Translations under genes and position numbers: made by a program
In this document: positions 55,108 to 63,339 of the stretch, in pieces
How positions within the stretch are numbered: position 1 is the stretch's first letter
Layout of the letters: every line of letters begins with the position of its first letter
Origin: Aplectana chamaeleonis
Taxonomy: Eukaryota; Nematoda; Chromadorea; Rhabditida; Cosmocercidae
NCBI GenBank assembly: GCA_029168955.1
Contig: JAPDOI010000886.1
Coordinates: forward strand, 124,001 to 188,000
Length of the DNA stretch: 64,000 nucleotides
Reading direction: 5' to 3'
The notes under the pieces: generated by a model
What the model was told of the DNA's origin: nothing
Databases searched by the model: none
What the model saw: only the letters and a program-made list of their open reading frames with translations

Positions 55108-55592
55108 AGGCACAGTACACCCTCGGAAATGAATTTTGAGATTTTCATGTAAATGTGTAGAAGACCCCTTCTGCATAACACGTGCCAAATGCGAGATCTC
55201 AATTCCTACAAATAAGCGAGATATAGGCGACCACCACAGGCCCGACCCCCTTCGCTCACCACCACAGGCCCGACCCACTAATAGATTTTCGAACTCGATA
55301 GCGGCTCGATGGATGGATGAATCCCAACAAGTCGTGGTTCTTCAGTCCAATACCGGACTCTCTCCTTATCCTGGCTTTCTCTCACGCAACGATTGCGAAT
55401 GAAGAGAAATACAGCCCCTGAGACAACTCGTCCACCAATTTTTCACCCTCAAAATCTTGGCATCTTTGAAGAGCCATAACTCTGTTGTAAGGGGGTCTTG
55501 GACGATTTCAGAGATACCACTGTGATCAGCCTAACACTCTCTCCAAGATAAGTATGAAATCTGAAAATAAAATTTCTGGGTGTCCTGCGCCT
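55108..55592. mobile_element. TTAA MITE (AGGCACAGTACACCC type), abutting its neighbour
   Basis: It starts AGGCACAGTACACCCTCGG directly after the TTAA (55104-55107) that ends the previous element, and finishes GGTGTCCTGCGCCT before TTAA (55593-55596). A related start, GGGCACAGTCCAACCTCAGG with GAAATCTCAATTCTCTCAAA, is at about 15758-15850. Confidence 0.8.
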
Positions 55593-55599
55593 TTAATGC

Positions 55600-56085
55600 C
55601 GAGACATGAGTAAGAAGTTGGACCCGCCCTGCATCCACCCACAACCTGTACTTGCCCTAATAATCCAAACAGGAGTGCTGTGCCCACACCACCGTCTGTG
55701 ACATATTTGACTGAAACAGCTATAAACCACATACGTTACTGACGATGGTGATGGTACGGCACTCTTGTTTTGGAGGGTGAAGAATGCAGGGGCGAGCGAC
55801 AGAAGGCGGAGTAAGCTCTTGGGCCAGCGGTGGGCGGTCACTTTTTGTTAAAACATCGCTCTCATCAATTATATTTCGCCAAGGTCCACCGCTCCGCTGC
55901 TGGCGATAATCGAAATCGAGAGCTCACGAGCGAATGTCTTAAGTTTACTGATGTAGCAGTATCCAAGGGTTGTTTCTGACGCTTCAAAATTCGTAGATGT
56001 TGCTGTGTAAGCAATACCGTTCGATTTACAGGGTTATCTCAACCATTTTCAGCAGCGCGTATGCCGCCATTGATGAGGAGCTCTA
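55600..56085. repeat. Diverged copy of the palindromic AGGCAGCATACAC family
   Basis: GAAGTTGGACCCGCCCTGCA, CTGTACTTGCCC and, on the right, CTTCAAAATTCGTAGATGTTGC and GTTATCTCAACCATTTTCAG mirror 54765-55090 with many changes. The ends are too decayed to define. Confidence 0.5.
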
Positions 56086-56137
56086 TAAAACACGCCAAAT
56101 CATTGAAGACGCCATGAAAAGTCTGTCCGGATATTAC

Positions 56138-56330
56138 TGCCCGCCCACGCGGTCGGCGTGCGTGTCGAGCGGCCGTCACGAAGGCATTTTTTGGGCGACC
56201 TATGTATCGACGACTTGGATACAGCTGACTGGGATAATATTCATTATTCGTCTGATATTCGTGGAAACTAAATCACAAATCCGAAAAATGCCTTTGCGAC
56301 GGCCGATCAACACGCTCGCAAACAGAACAG
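56138..56330. mobile_element. MITE with CCGCCCACGCGG ends, copy 2
   Basis: CTGCCCGCCCACGCGGTCGG near 56137, GTGTCGAGCGGCCGTC, and on the right AAAAATGCCTTTGCGACGGC and CGATCAACACGCTCGC match the plan of 40720-40918. It probably belongs to the same family. Confidence 0.55.
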
Positions 56331-56339
56331 ACCTCACAA

Positions 56340-57350
56340 CGGTTCCTGGCCATATAGCCCTTGTCATAATTGGCTCAAGGCCGGACTGAACTTTCCGCTC
56401 TCGTCTCTGGTGATTGTGCGCCGTCCGTTGGGTGTTGGCTGCATTCCATTCGATTATGCAGTCGTATTCGAACACATTACGCAAGGCTCAGTCCGGCTAC
56501 AACGGGGGGATTTTCCACCTTAGTAAGTAAGGCATTGCATACGTATCGACAGGGACGGTCACAGCCGGATCAGAGCGGACCTGGCCTTCCCAGTCCGACC
56601 ACATCATGGGAGGAAGAAATTTCACGTCATGAGTGAGCAATTTATTACATGTGTGCTGACTGGGACGGCCATGGACGGCACAGGCGTGCTAAGTCCAGCC
56701 ACAACGATAGGAACTTCCACACTCAATTCGTATGATATAGACACCTATCGACCGGGCTCGCTACAGCCGATCGGACCACGATGACAGGGACCTACCTATT
56801 GTTCTCTCTTAGACCCACAGTCTAGAACGCTAGCTCTTCATTATTAAAAGGAATGGTGGGGCTAAATTTCACACACTTCCAGCAGTCATGGAAAGGCTCT
56901 AGTTACAAACTCGCGAGGTCATGCGGAAATGACAAAGTATTTTGTCACCAACGGACACCTTCACTGCGCTGGCACTCCAAAAATAACAGTTGTCACAGGA
57001 AACGGCTGCGGAAAGCAACAACTCGCGTGTGGTAGTCGTAATGTTTATCAACCGAGAAAAAAAAAGGCGGGAAATCTGTGTACGAGCGAAATGCTGTGAT
57101 TGGAGGAAGCACCGGCTGTGGACAGCCCACTCTCTACGTCTCTGACCGCTGCCTCTTTTGCTCTGACTCCACCGCCCCTCGACTGTCATTTTGGCGTCTG
57201 TAGATAAAAATGGAGTTGTCCCGTCTTTTCGAGTTCGATATCTACTCGGGACCACTTCGCTCCAATGATATAGTCTGATGCTTCGAATTGCAAAAGACGG
57301 GTGAGCTCCTCTGTTTTTATGTACTGAGACCACAACTGTAACATCGGCAT
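56340..57350. other. No gene recognised
   Basis: The DNA holds scattered short frames on both strands, including a 168-codon minus-strand frame (56899-57405). That frame is Arg/Ser/Thr-rich with no motif and overlaps plus-strand frames. I could not support a gene here. Confidence 0.35.
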
Positions 57351-57352
57351 GG

Positions 57353-57473
57353 ATCCTAATGAGACTTTGCTTTCCCCATTGGAGGTTGGCGCAATCTTGG
57401 TGCACCTATGTTATAGCATATAACACCGAGTTTGGGTCATTTTGTAACAGTGAATACAAAGTCTCATTAGGAT
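57353..57473. repeat. Inverted repeat, 17-bp perfect arms
   Basis: ATCCTAATGAGACTTTG (57353-57369) and CAAAGTCTCATTAGGAT (57457-57473) are perfect complements. The interior (GGTTGGCGCAA, GGTGCACCTATGTTATA) is related to 16142-16200. Probably a small non-autonomous element. Confidence 0.75.
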
Positions 57474-57528
57474 TCATGCGGGCGTTACCCTGGAGCGGCA
57501 TCATGAACGCAGAGAATGTCAAGTCTCC

Positions 57529-57862
57529 GCGGCCGCTCCGCGTCCTATGAGCGCAGCGTTGAGGCACGGGACGGCACCGAAGCGCATGGCGTAAATTGGT
57601 GTGCCGCGGACGTAAATACACCTTCTACAGCAAACTCTACACCAAGTCGTACATTTTTTGTCATTTCAGTCACTCTCTGGAAGTTTTTTGTCATCCCGTG
57701 CACCTCAATTATTGGAAGCGAACGCGATTGGGATGACAGAAAATGCGCGGGTAGAGTTTGCGGGGGAAAGTGCATTGTCGTCCGCCATACACTCACATAC
57801 ACCTTGCACTTCGGGGCCGTCGCGTGGCTTGACGCTGCGCGCATAGGACGCGGAGCGGCTCG
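57529..57862. repeat. Foldback repeat with GC-rich arms
   Basis: GCGGCCGCTCCGCGTCCTAT (57529) pairs with ATAGGACGCGGAGCGGC near 57860, and GCGCAGCGTTGAG pairs with CTTGACGCTGCGC. Inner segments (CAAACTCTAC with GTAGAGTTTG; TTTTTTGTCAT repeats) also pair. Several overlapping frames inside are artefacts of the palindrome. Confidence 0.75.
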
Positions 57863-57879
57863 CTGACCTTCTTCACAGC

Positions 57880-58495
57880 CTCAGACGTTCGGTGGAGCTC
57901 GGATGCCGACTTCTAGGTGCCGCGTCCGGCGAGCGCACCTGGAGTGAGCAGGATGAGAGACGCAGACTGGTCGCTCTTCTAGCGAGCTGGCCATGTCGAT
58001 TTGCCCGGACGTGGCCCACGCTGGGTGTGCGCCATTACGAAACATGCTGGCGCAATCTAGCCATTTTCGGCGTCGTTTCCCGCATTTGCCACTGTTTATT
58101 CACTTTTCATCCTAGTTCATCCATGGATTATGTATCTAGCCAAAGTATTTGTTCTTGGTGTCCTGAAAGACAATAAGTATAACCGTTTCACGTCATACTG
58201 TTTAAAAATCGAATAGTTCTTCTCAAAAAATATTAATCAAACTTACGAATATTTTATTGACCTGCACTGAACTCGAGTACGATCGCCGTGGCACGTGGGG
58301 GCTACATGTGAACATTTTCAAGGATTTTTAGAAAGCGCCGTAGGCTGTGGTGAGAGAGTAAAAGGATGGAAAAAGTATTTCTGAAGCACTTTGTGGTTTC
58401 TTCCAACTTTTGCTAGCTTTTAGGTTCTTAAGAACAATTGTCCTCGCTCTACTCATGTTCATTGGTTTAAAGACGCTGGAGCGTTGTTGATCCTG
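57880..58495. other. No gene recognised
   Basis: CTCAGACGTTCGGTGGAGC at 57881 looks like a stray end of the ~0.7-kb repeat family (25843, 28627). The rest shows no coding segment that I can defend. Confidence 0.35.
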
Positions 58496-58501
58496 TCCTG
58501 G

Positions 58502-58819
58502 GGTCGTATTCGCCAACAACCCGCCGAGGGAAGTCGAAGGGAAGCGGAAGGGATGATACCGCGCGCGTCAGAGGAGCAGATCAACCCATCTTACATCATG
58601 TAAGGTGGAACTGCAAACTGAATAACTTATCGATATCACTGCGAAAAGATAACGATTCCATCGCGAAGCGGCCTTTCTTCAGCTATGCGATTCTAAAAAT
58701 TCCGGCGGTCGCGAGGGAAGCCAAGGGAGGCGAGAGGTGGCCGTGGAGCGCGCATTTTGTACTGAAACTTCACCTCATCTACCTTTCGACTCCCCGGCGG
58801 GTTGATGGCGAATACGCCC
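58502..58819. mobile_element. 318-bp MITE in a CCTGG site
   Basis: The left end GGTCGTATTCGCCAACAACC and the complement of the right end GGGCGTATTCGCCATCAACC are inverted repeats of about 40 bp. CCTGG flanks both sides (58497-58501 and 58820-58824). The interior has AGGGAAG and GAGGGAAGCC words and no coding frame. Confidence 0.8.
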
Positions 58820-58829
58820 CCTGGTTTCA

Positions 58830-59225
58830 AGTAAATGTTTCTCTTAGAAGAAAAGAATTTGGAAGCTGGGCCTGCAGTGCATATTATGCATTATTGCTAG
58901 TTGCGACACGGTCATGAAACATATAAGGAAACAAGCTAAGTCATGCATTCGATCTGCCGTAATCCATTGGAGGGTTAGGGAATACGGTGAAGAAATACTG
59001 CACGCGATCCAAAGTTATTACACGCAGTCACCCAAAGTTTGGCGTGGTCGTGATTGGGTTAAACTTTGATGAACATATTTGAAAGATTACCAGGAACCAA
59101 ATATCAAGGTTCAACCTTTTTAGAGCTCTCGAATCGAAAAAAGAAATCCCGTGTTTATCTGCGCACCCACAACATTCGCCCTAACCTTGAATACGGCACC
59201 ACGCACACGTCTCGGTAGTATCGTC
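58830..59225. other. No gene recognised
   Basis: AT-rich sequence with no open frame of note, no clear repeats and no match elsewhere in the window. Confidence 0.4.
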
Positions 59226-59228
59226 AGT

Positions 59229-59356
59229 CACTGGATGAGGGATCACAACAACGCTGCTTGGCGGGAAAAATTGCGCGATCAATAGCCACTCTCTCTTCGT
59301 TTTCCCGTGCTCAATTTTTCCCACCAAGCAGCGTCGCGGCGATCCCTCATCCAGTG
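59229..59356. repeat. 128-bp foldback MITE-like repeat
   Basis: CACTGGATGAGGGATC at 59229 and GATCCCTCATCCAGTG ending at 59356 are perfect complements. The inner CGCTGCTTGGCGGGAAAAAT also pairs with ATTTTTCCCACCAAGCAGCG. TCAGT before and ATGG after give no clear target duplication. Confidence 0.8.
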
Positions 59357-59576
59357 ATGGACGATACGCATCTCTTTTGTGGTATTTTTCCGGTGAACTC
59401 GCGATATTTTCAGGTCAGGCAATTCGTTAACTTTGCGTGATTTATGCGGCTTGCGGTATTTTCGCGTCTACTTCTCGATTAGATCCAGGTTCGCGGTGAG
59501 CTCTCGGAAAATTCTAGGCAATTTCTTCAGAGTATGTGCGCTGCTCATTAAAAGTAGTTTTTCTCAGGTGAGGTGG

Positions 59577-59723
59577 ATGGCTGATCAACCTCAAACTTCC
59601 AGAGGGTCCAGCACTCGCAGATGGAGGCCCTACCCTCCCCCCGAGAAGAGACATGCCAACCCGGGCATATGGATGTATCTAGGCATAATTAGCTGTGTGT
59701 TGCACTTACCATCGTATCTTTGA
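59577..59723 (+). CDS. Candidate first exon or short ORF, unknown function
   Basis: TTTTTCTCAG ends at 59568, a good nematode 3' splice site, cis or trans. A few bases later the ATG at 59577 opens MADQPQTSRGSSTRRWRPYP, then PPEKRHANPG, then the hydrophobic IWMYLGIISCVLHLPSYL before TGA. The hydrophilic first 33 residues look coding, and the tail may already be intron. There is no family match. It could start the gene whose other candidate exons lie at 59727-62138, or be chance. Confidence 0.3.
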   Translation: MADQPQTSRGSSTRRWRPYPPPEKRHANPGIWMYLGIISCVLHLPSYL

Positions 59724-59726
59724 AGC

Positions 59727-59894
59727 ATGTTTGTCAACACTGTAGATTCAGTGGTCATCGACGAGCGCATTGGAAGACGGAAAGTAGAGCGGGCCCACGT
59801 AGCGGCTCTGAGGGCGCAACTGTTTGAGGGCGAAGGTGGGCATGGCGATTTCGAGAAAGGAGAGCATTTGATTGAATGTGCGCCAAGGTTTTAG
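59727..59894 (+). CDS. Candidate coding segment (55 codons), unknown function
   Basis: ATG at 59727 opens MFVNTVDSVVIDERIGRRKV, then ERAHVAALRAQLFEGEGG and HGDFEKGEHLIECAPRF. It is charged and amphipathic, with a preceding TTTGAAG. A possible donor CAAG-GTTTTA lies at 59885-59890. The opposite strand is also open here (59748-60086, 112 codons), so one of the two must be chance. No known domain. Confidence 0.3.
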   Translation: MFVNTVDSVVIDERIGRRKVERAHVAALRAQLFEGEGGHGDFEKGEHLIECAPRF

Positions 59895-60157
59895 AAAATT
59901 GGTGGAACCCACGGTTGAGCAGATCTTTGCGCTGCGTAACTTTCCAAAATTTTTGAAAAGAACGCCGTCATGCATCTCGTTGGCAAAAAAGCCTATACTA
60001 GTGAGCCAGCCCAGTTGCTTTTCGTTTTGCACTGCAAGATCGACAAAAAGTCGTGCTGTAGGACCACCGCAAGCTGTTCTTGACATCGAACGAGAGAACG
60101 GAAGGTTCGTAAAATTATTCTTGCTAACGAACCAATTTATATTATAGCCGATCCATA

Positions 60158-60274
60158 ATGCAGGTCGTGTTGGAGAAGCGAGCCAACAGTTCAGATTCTA
60201 CCAAGGTGTACGTACGGCGCCTCCTTCACCCATCCCGCATTGTTTGGGATCGTGTCTCAAAAGAGGAATCGTAA
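60158..60274 (+). CDS. Candidate small coding segment (38 codons), unknown function
   Basis: Following TTATATTATAG at 60147, ATG 60158 opens MQVVLEKRANSSDSTKVYV and RRLLHPSRIVWDRVSKEES, ending in TAA. The composition is protein-like and free of repeats. I recognise no family. It may be an exon of the same candidate gene or a stand-alone short frame. Confidence 0.25.
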   Translation: MQVVLEKRANSSDSTKVYVRRLLHPSRIVWDRVSKEES

Positions 60275-60432
60275 ACATGAGGAACGCTGTGGAGAACACC
60301 GTTCATAGAAGATGTAGAGGATCTTACAAGGAGGAGCATTATCATGTATGATTTTGTGTTGCTTTGATGTGGTTAGATACGGGAGATCGATTTATCGGTG
60401 AATTATTTTCAACAACCAACTTATTCTGACAG

Positions 60433-60534
60433 GAATTTTCGAAATCCGTTGCCGCGACTCCTACCAGAAAGCGCGACTTTGCTGGCTTCGACTGGCTCGA
60501 CGAGGAACGCACTGCTACTGCCATGCAGCTGCAG
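60433..60534 (+). CDS. Candidate internal exon A, unknown function
   Basis: An acceptor-like TTATTCTGACAG ends at 60432 and a donor-like CAG-GTTAAC starts at 60535. The 102 bp between are open in one frame, encoding EFSKSVAATPTRKRDFAGFD then WLDEERTATAMQLQ. The exon length is a multiple of three. The candidate downstream segment at 60969 is in a compatible phase, joining MQLQ to ADIVESK into a plausible helix. No known domain. Confidence 0.42.
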
Positions 60535-60588
60535 GTTAACCATTCTGGGGATTGATGAAAAACAATGTTCACGATAGATTTCACTCAG

Positions 60589-60636
60589 ATATCTCCACTG
60601 TTCATGGAAGGTCTGGTGCCCTGTATAGCAAGGCAT
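60589..60636 (+). CDS. Possible small exon, unknown function
   Basis: TTTCACTCAG ends at 60588, and the next 48 bp encode ISPLFMEGLVPCIARH up to a weak donor, CAT-GTAAAA. The phase matches exon A and the segment at 60969. The weak donor makes it optional. Confidence 0.25.
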
Positions 60637-60968
60637 GTAAAAAAAAGAACGACAAAGCGGCGTTTTCATGCTAGAATGAACCCTTCCTCGTTTACAAAAG
60701 CATTTATCACAATCTCGACTTTTCGTTTGTTTCGAGGGGCGGAAATGAGGGTTGAGGTGTTTTGGAGAAGTCAGAAGGCTTGATCGCGAACGTTTTTTTG
60801 CCATTCTTGTCTCGTTTTCTGCCTTTGTGTCGATACTGAGAGCCTAGATTCCTCCTCGCCCATCATTTTACTGTGGAAAGTGGCCGAGAATGATTGTAGT
60901 GTACGCTGCCTCTATTCCATATTTGGCGAAGTAGGGATTTGTGGTGCTTGACCAGTAAACCCCTTCAG

Positions 60969-61211
60969 GCTGATATAGTAGAGTCGAAAATTGCGTTTAT
61001 GGAAAAGAAGTTTGCTGCATCACGGTTTAGCGCGAACCCGTCATGGTCGCACGTAGCTCTTTCATTTGCGAATTTGTCAAAAAAATGGGTTATGAACGCG
61101 CAGCCGCCTTTTGATGAGATGGGTGTCAAGACCACCACCTATTTTCCATCTAGTTTCGATGCTACACTTCAAGTGGATTCGGTCCAACTCACAATAATAT
61201 GCACCTTATGA
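60969..61211 (+). CDS. Candidate exon B, unknown function
   Basis: After the acceptor-like CCCCTTCAG (60960-60968) an 80-codon open stretch reads ADIVESKIAFMEKKFAASRF, then SANPSWSHVALSFANLSKKW, then VMNAQPPFDEMGVKTTTYFP. It has the look of a folded soluble protein and is the strongest coding-like stretch in this region. The true 3' boundary is uncertain; a donor such as CAA-GTGGAT near 61168 is possible, and otherwise the frame stops at 61209. No family recognised. Confidence 0.45.
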   Translation, partial: ADIVESKIAFMEKKFAASRFSANPSWSHVALSFANLSKKWVMNAQPPFDEMGVKTTTYFPSSFDATLQVDSVQLTIICTL

Positions 61212-61322
61212 GAAACCGATCATCCCATGGTTCAGTCGGACGCTCTGTACCATTTCATTTTGCAAAGAGTAAGCTCTGGTGTATCTTTGCACACCATTAC
61301 TCCTTTGATCCCCTTATTCCAG

Positions 61323-61434
61323 CTGACGAGCCCACCCACAGCCATCTAAGAATTTCGATAAGACTCAATGGAAAAAAATGCAGGAAAAAAATCGCTCAAG
61401 AATCTGCCAGAAGTTGTGCAGAATTCCCTGCTAG
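61323..61434 (+). CDS. Candidate exon C, unknown function
   Basis: CCCCTTATTCCAG ends at 61322 and CTAG-GTAACC follows at 61435. In one phase the 112 bp encode DEPTHSHLRISIRLNGKKCR then KKIAQESARSCAEFPA, with no stop. It is basic. Membership of the same gene as exon B is inferred only from proximity and strand. Confidence 0.33.
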
Positions 61435-61803
61435 GTAACCATTATTATTGAGGACATTGCACTATCGTTTAGGTACAACAGCTGTTTTCAAGTCATATTT
61501 TGTTTTGTATCTTATGGGTCTAGGAAATGAAGAAATCAGAATAGGATCTCCAAGTTCGCTCCAGTCCTCAAGGCATGTTTCACTTTGTTCTTCTATTGCG
61601 CATTGGTAATGTATCTTTAACAGGTTCTACCTGACCATGTGAAGCAACGACGAAGAGCGTGGTAGAAGATTCGATGACCTGCTCGAACTGCGCCTTGTAT
61701 GGTCCACAGAACTTCAAAAAGCCCTGCAGCAAGCCTTGTGAGCTGATTTATTTTGTGAATCACAATGGAACTCGGTGAGAGCAAACGTTTTCATTTGGAA
61801 AAG

Positions 61804-61856
61804 ATGTCCGCGGATATGGATCCGATAAAGAATCCAGCAAATTTCTTCCCAACGCG
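61804..61856 (+). CDS. Candidate penultimate exon, joins to 61938
   Basis: The segment lies between TTTGGAAAAG (61803) and a strong donor GCG-GTATGTGG (61857). In phase it encodes VRGYGSDKESSKFLPNA and ends on a codon boundary, matching the next segment at 61938. The intron between them would be 81 bp, normal for a nematode. Confidence 0.45.
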
Positions 61857-61937
61857 GTATGTGGATAAACCTAGATTCTGGAGTTCTTCAAGTGCTATCC
61901 TCTTTATAAAACAGCCATGAAATCTCGCACTTTTCAG

Positions 61938-62138
61938 CACCACGGGATTACTAAGGATACCCAGCGTGCAGGCCATGGAATGGAGGACCGTCAAAGTTCG
62001 TCGGAGAGTCATTCGATGGTGAAGGAAAATTTCATCGAAGACGGAGACGCAGATGGATCCTGCTCCGATACCTACGCAGATGCCAACGGAGAATATTCGT
62101 CGTTCGTCGACGTTCAGACGGACGGAGCCAAAGGCTAA
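61938..62138 (+). CDS. Candidate terminal exon, unknown function
   Basis: A near-consensus acceptor CACTTTTCAG ends at 61937. The 66 codons that follow read HHGITKDTQRAGHGMEDRQS, then SSESHSMVKENFIEDGDADG and SCSDTYADANGEYSSFVDVQ, ending with TAA at 62136. The sequence is acidic, Ser-rich and probably disordered. It joins in phase to 61804-61856. No AATAAA is obvious close downstream, so the transcript may extend. A minus-strand frame (61791-62174) overlaps and is likely a shadow. Confidence 0.48.
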   Translation, partial: HHGITKDTQRAGHGMEDRQSSSESHSMVKENFIEDGDADGSCSDTYADANGEYSSFVDVQTDGAKG

Positions 62139-62139
62139 C

Positions 62140-62760
62140 GGAGCTGTTAATTTTTTATTTTTTAGTGGATGCAATGTGTCCTGCTGTTATTTGTTGCTCG
62201 TTGATTTTTTCTGTTAGGCCCTAGTTATACACCGGCGGGACGCTGCGAAAATAGCAAGACAACTATCACTTATATGCGCCCTAACTGCGCTCAGGCATGC
62301 CAAAAGGAACAGTAGTCGCAGAAAAACGCGCCGGAAGGCCGCACAGAGCAGTTATACACGCCGCGGCACCGTATACTGCATCCTTACGGGACCTGCCCTG
62401 TTGGAAATTTGCCAATTTCCACCAGCTGATTATTTTTCAGATTTAAAATTGTTAAAACATTACCAAAACGACATAACGAGCACTGTAATGACGAGAGGAA
62501 TTGATTATTAGTGCTATTCTGCAAATAAAAAGTGTCAGAAGCGAGAAAACCGATAAAATACCATTAAAAACGCCTGGAAATTTTTGTCCGCAGTATTGCG
62601 TCAAAGACGCCGAAGACGCAACATTGCAGACGAATTCCAGATTCACGCAGCAAGCGGCGGCAATGTCATCGCGAGACGTTTTCATTCCGCTGGTGTATAA
62701 CTAGGGCCTTACGTGTTCCATTATTGTTCTGTTCTCCTACTCGGATCCTCTATTTTTTCT
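62140..62760. repeat. Inverted repeat flanking a ~0.5-kb region
   Basis: GGCCCTAGTTATACACCGGC (62218) pairs with CGCTGGTGTATAACTAGGGC (62687-62706), so 62218-62706 is bounded by ~20-bp inverted repeats. The inner word CCGCAGTATT / AAATTGTT is not paired. A plus-strand and a minus-strand frame (67 and 77 codons) overlap inside. Likely a non-autonomous DNA element with GGGCCCTAGTTATAC-type ends. Confidence 0.6.
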
Positions 62761-62775
62761 ATTTGTTTCTGCTTG

Positions 62776-62975
62776 AAAAGCTGCTCTCGAATCCATGCCT
62801 GAGCCGATCTTCTACTACGACGACGTGTGTACCTTCCACTTGAATTAGCCGCCGGGTTTTGTTATCGGCGGCGTTAAGGAAGCTGCTCTTAAATCCATGC
62901 CTGAGCCGGTCTTCTACGACGACGGCGTGTGTTCGCTCCAGTTGAATTCGCCGCCGGCTTGCGTGATCGACGGTG
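62776..62975 (+). repeat. ~100-bp tandem duplication encoding an MPEP phrase
   Basis: GAAAAGCTGCTCTCGAATCC (62776) and GGAAGCTGCTCTTAAATCC (62879) start two units. Both continue ATGCCTGAGCCGRTCTTCTA, ACGACG-CGTGTGT and TTGAATT-GCCGCCGG. In one frame both units read S-M-P-E-P-x-F-Y, and the second continues open as DDGVCSLQLNSPPACVIDGA and CSLKLSCGQSPKIFCLSTY. The first has a TAG at 62844. It may be duplicated exon sequence or simple duplication. Confidence 0.6.
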
Positions 62976-63012
62976 CCTGCTCGTTGAAACTCTCTTGCGG
63001 GCAGTCTCCTAA

Positions 63013-63333
63013 AATTTTCTGCTTGTCGACTTATTAGTCCTTTCCCGCCTTCCGGAATGTGCCTCTCTGGACCTAGATCGTCTTGAGCTTGACCTCCGTG
63101 ACCACGAGCGTCTGCTGCGGCGCGAACACCATTGGTTAGAGCAGAACGTAGATCTTCGGAAGCCTGTTCTCCGATGGATCATCATCGCTTTGCGCGTCCT
63201 GCACGCTCTCATAGTGTTCTCCGTCTTCATGTCATTCGTCTTGCTCACGTCTTTCCAGTTGCCGCTCCGGATCCAGGATCTCGCCGTTCGCCAGGAGTAT
63301 ACATTGAGTGTGGACACCTATTTATTAGAGTAG
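63013..63333 (+). CDS. Coding-like segment with predicted membrane helix, unknown function
   Basis: The frame is open for 106 codons after a stop at 63010-63012. It has a charged amphipathic stretch (LDLDRLELDLRDHERLLRRE) followed by WIIIALRVLHALIVFSVFMS, a convincing transmembrane helix, then FVLLTSFQLPL and a short polar tail to TAG 63331. There is no ATG before the helix, so it would have to be an exon (a weak acceptor TTATTAG ends at 63037). AATAAA signals follow at 63714, 63753 and 63810. An Arg/Ser-rich frame is open on the other strand, so caution is needed. Confidence 0.3.
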   Translation, partial: NFLLVDLLVLSRLPECASLDLDRLELDLRDHERLLRREHHWLEQNVDLRKPVLRWIIIALRVLHALIVFSVFMSFVLLTSFQLPLRIQDLAVRQEYTLSVDTYLLE

Positions 63334-63339
63334 GTTAGG

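Noticed and set aside
59748..60086. 112-codon minus-strand frame opposite the candidate exons
   Set aside because: It has reasonable composition, but no splice context, start context or family match. The plus strand offers several splice-flanked segments in the same region. Not excluded, only less supported.
63009..63317. Arg/Ser-rich minus-strand frame of 102 codons as an RS-domain protein
   Set aside because: It is the complement of the leucine-rich plus-strand segment; the RS runs mirror CTC/CTT/CGT codons. No other RS-protein feature is present.
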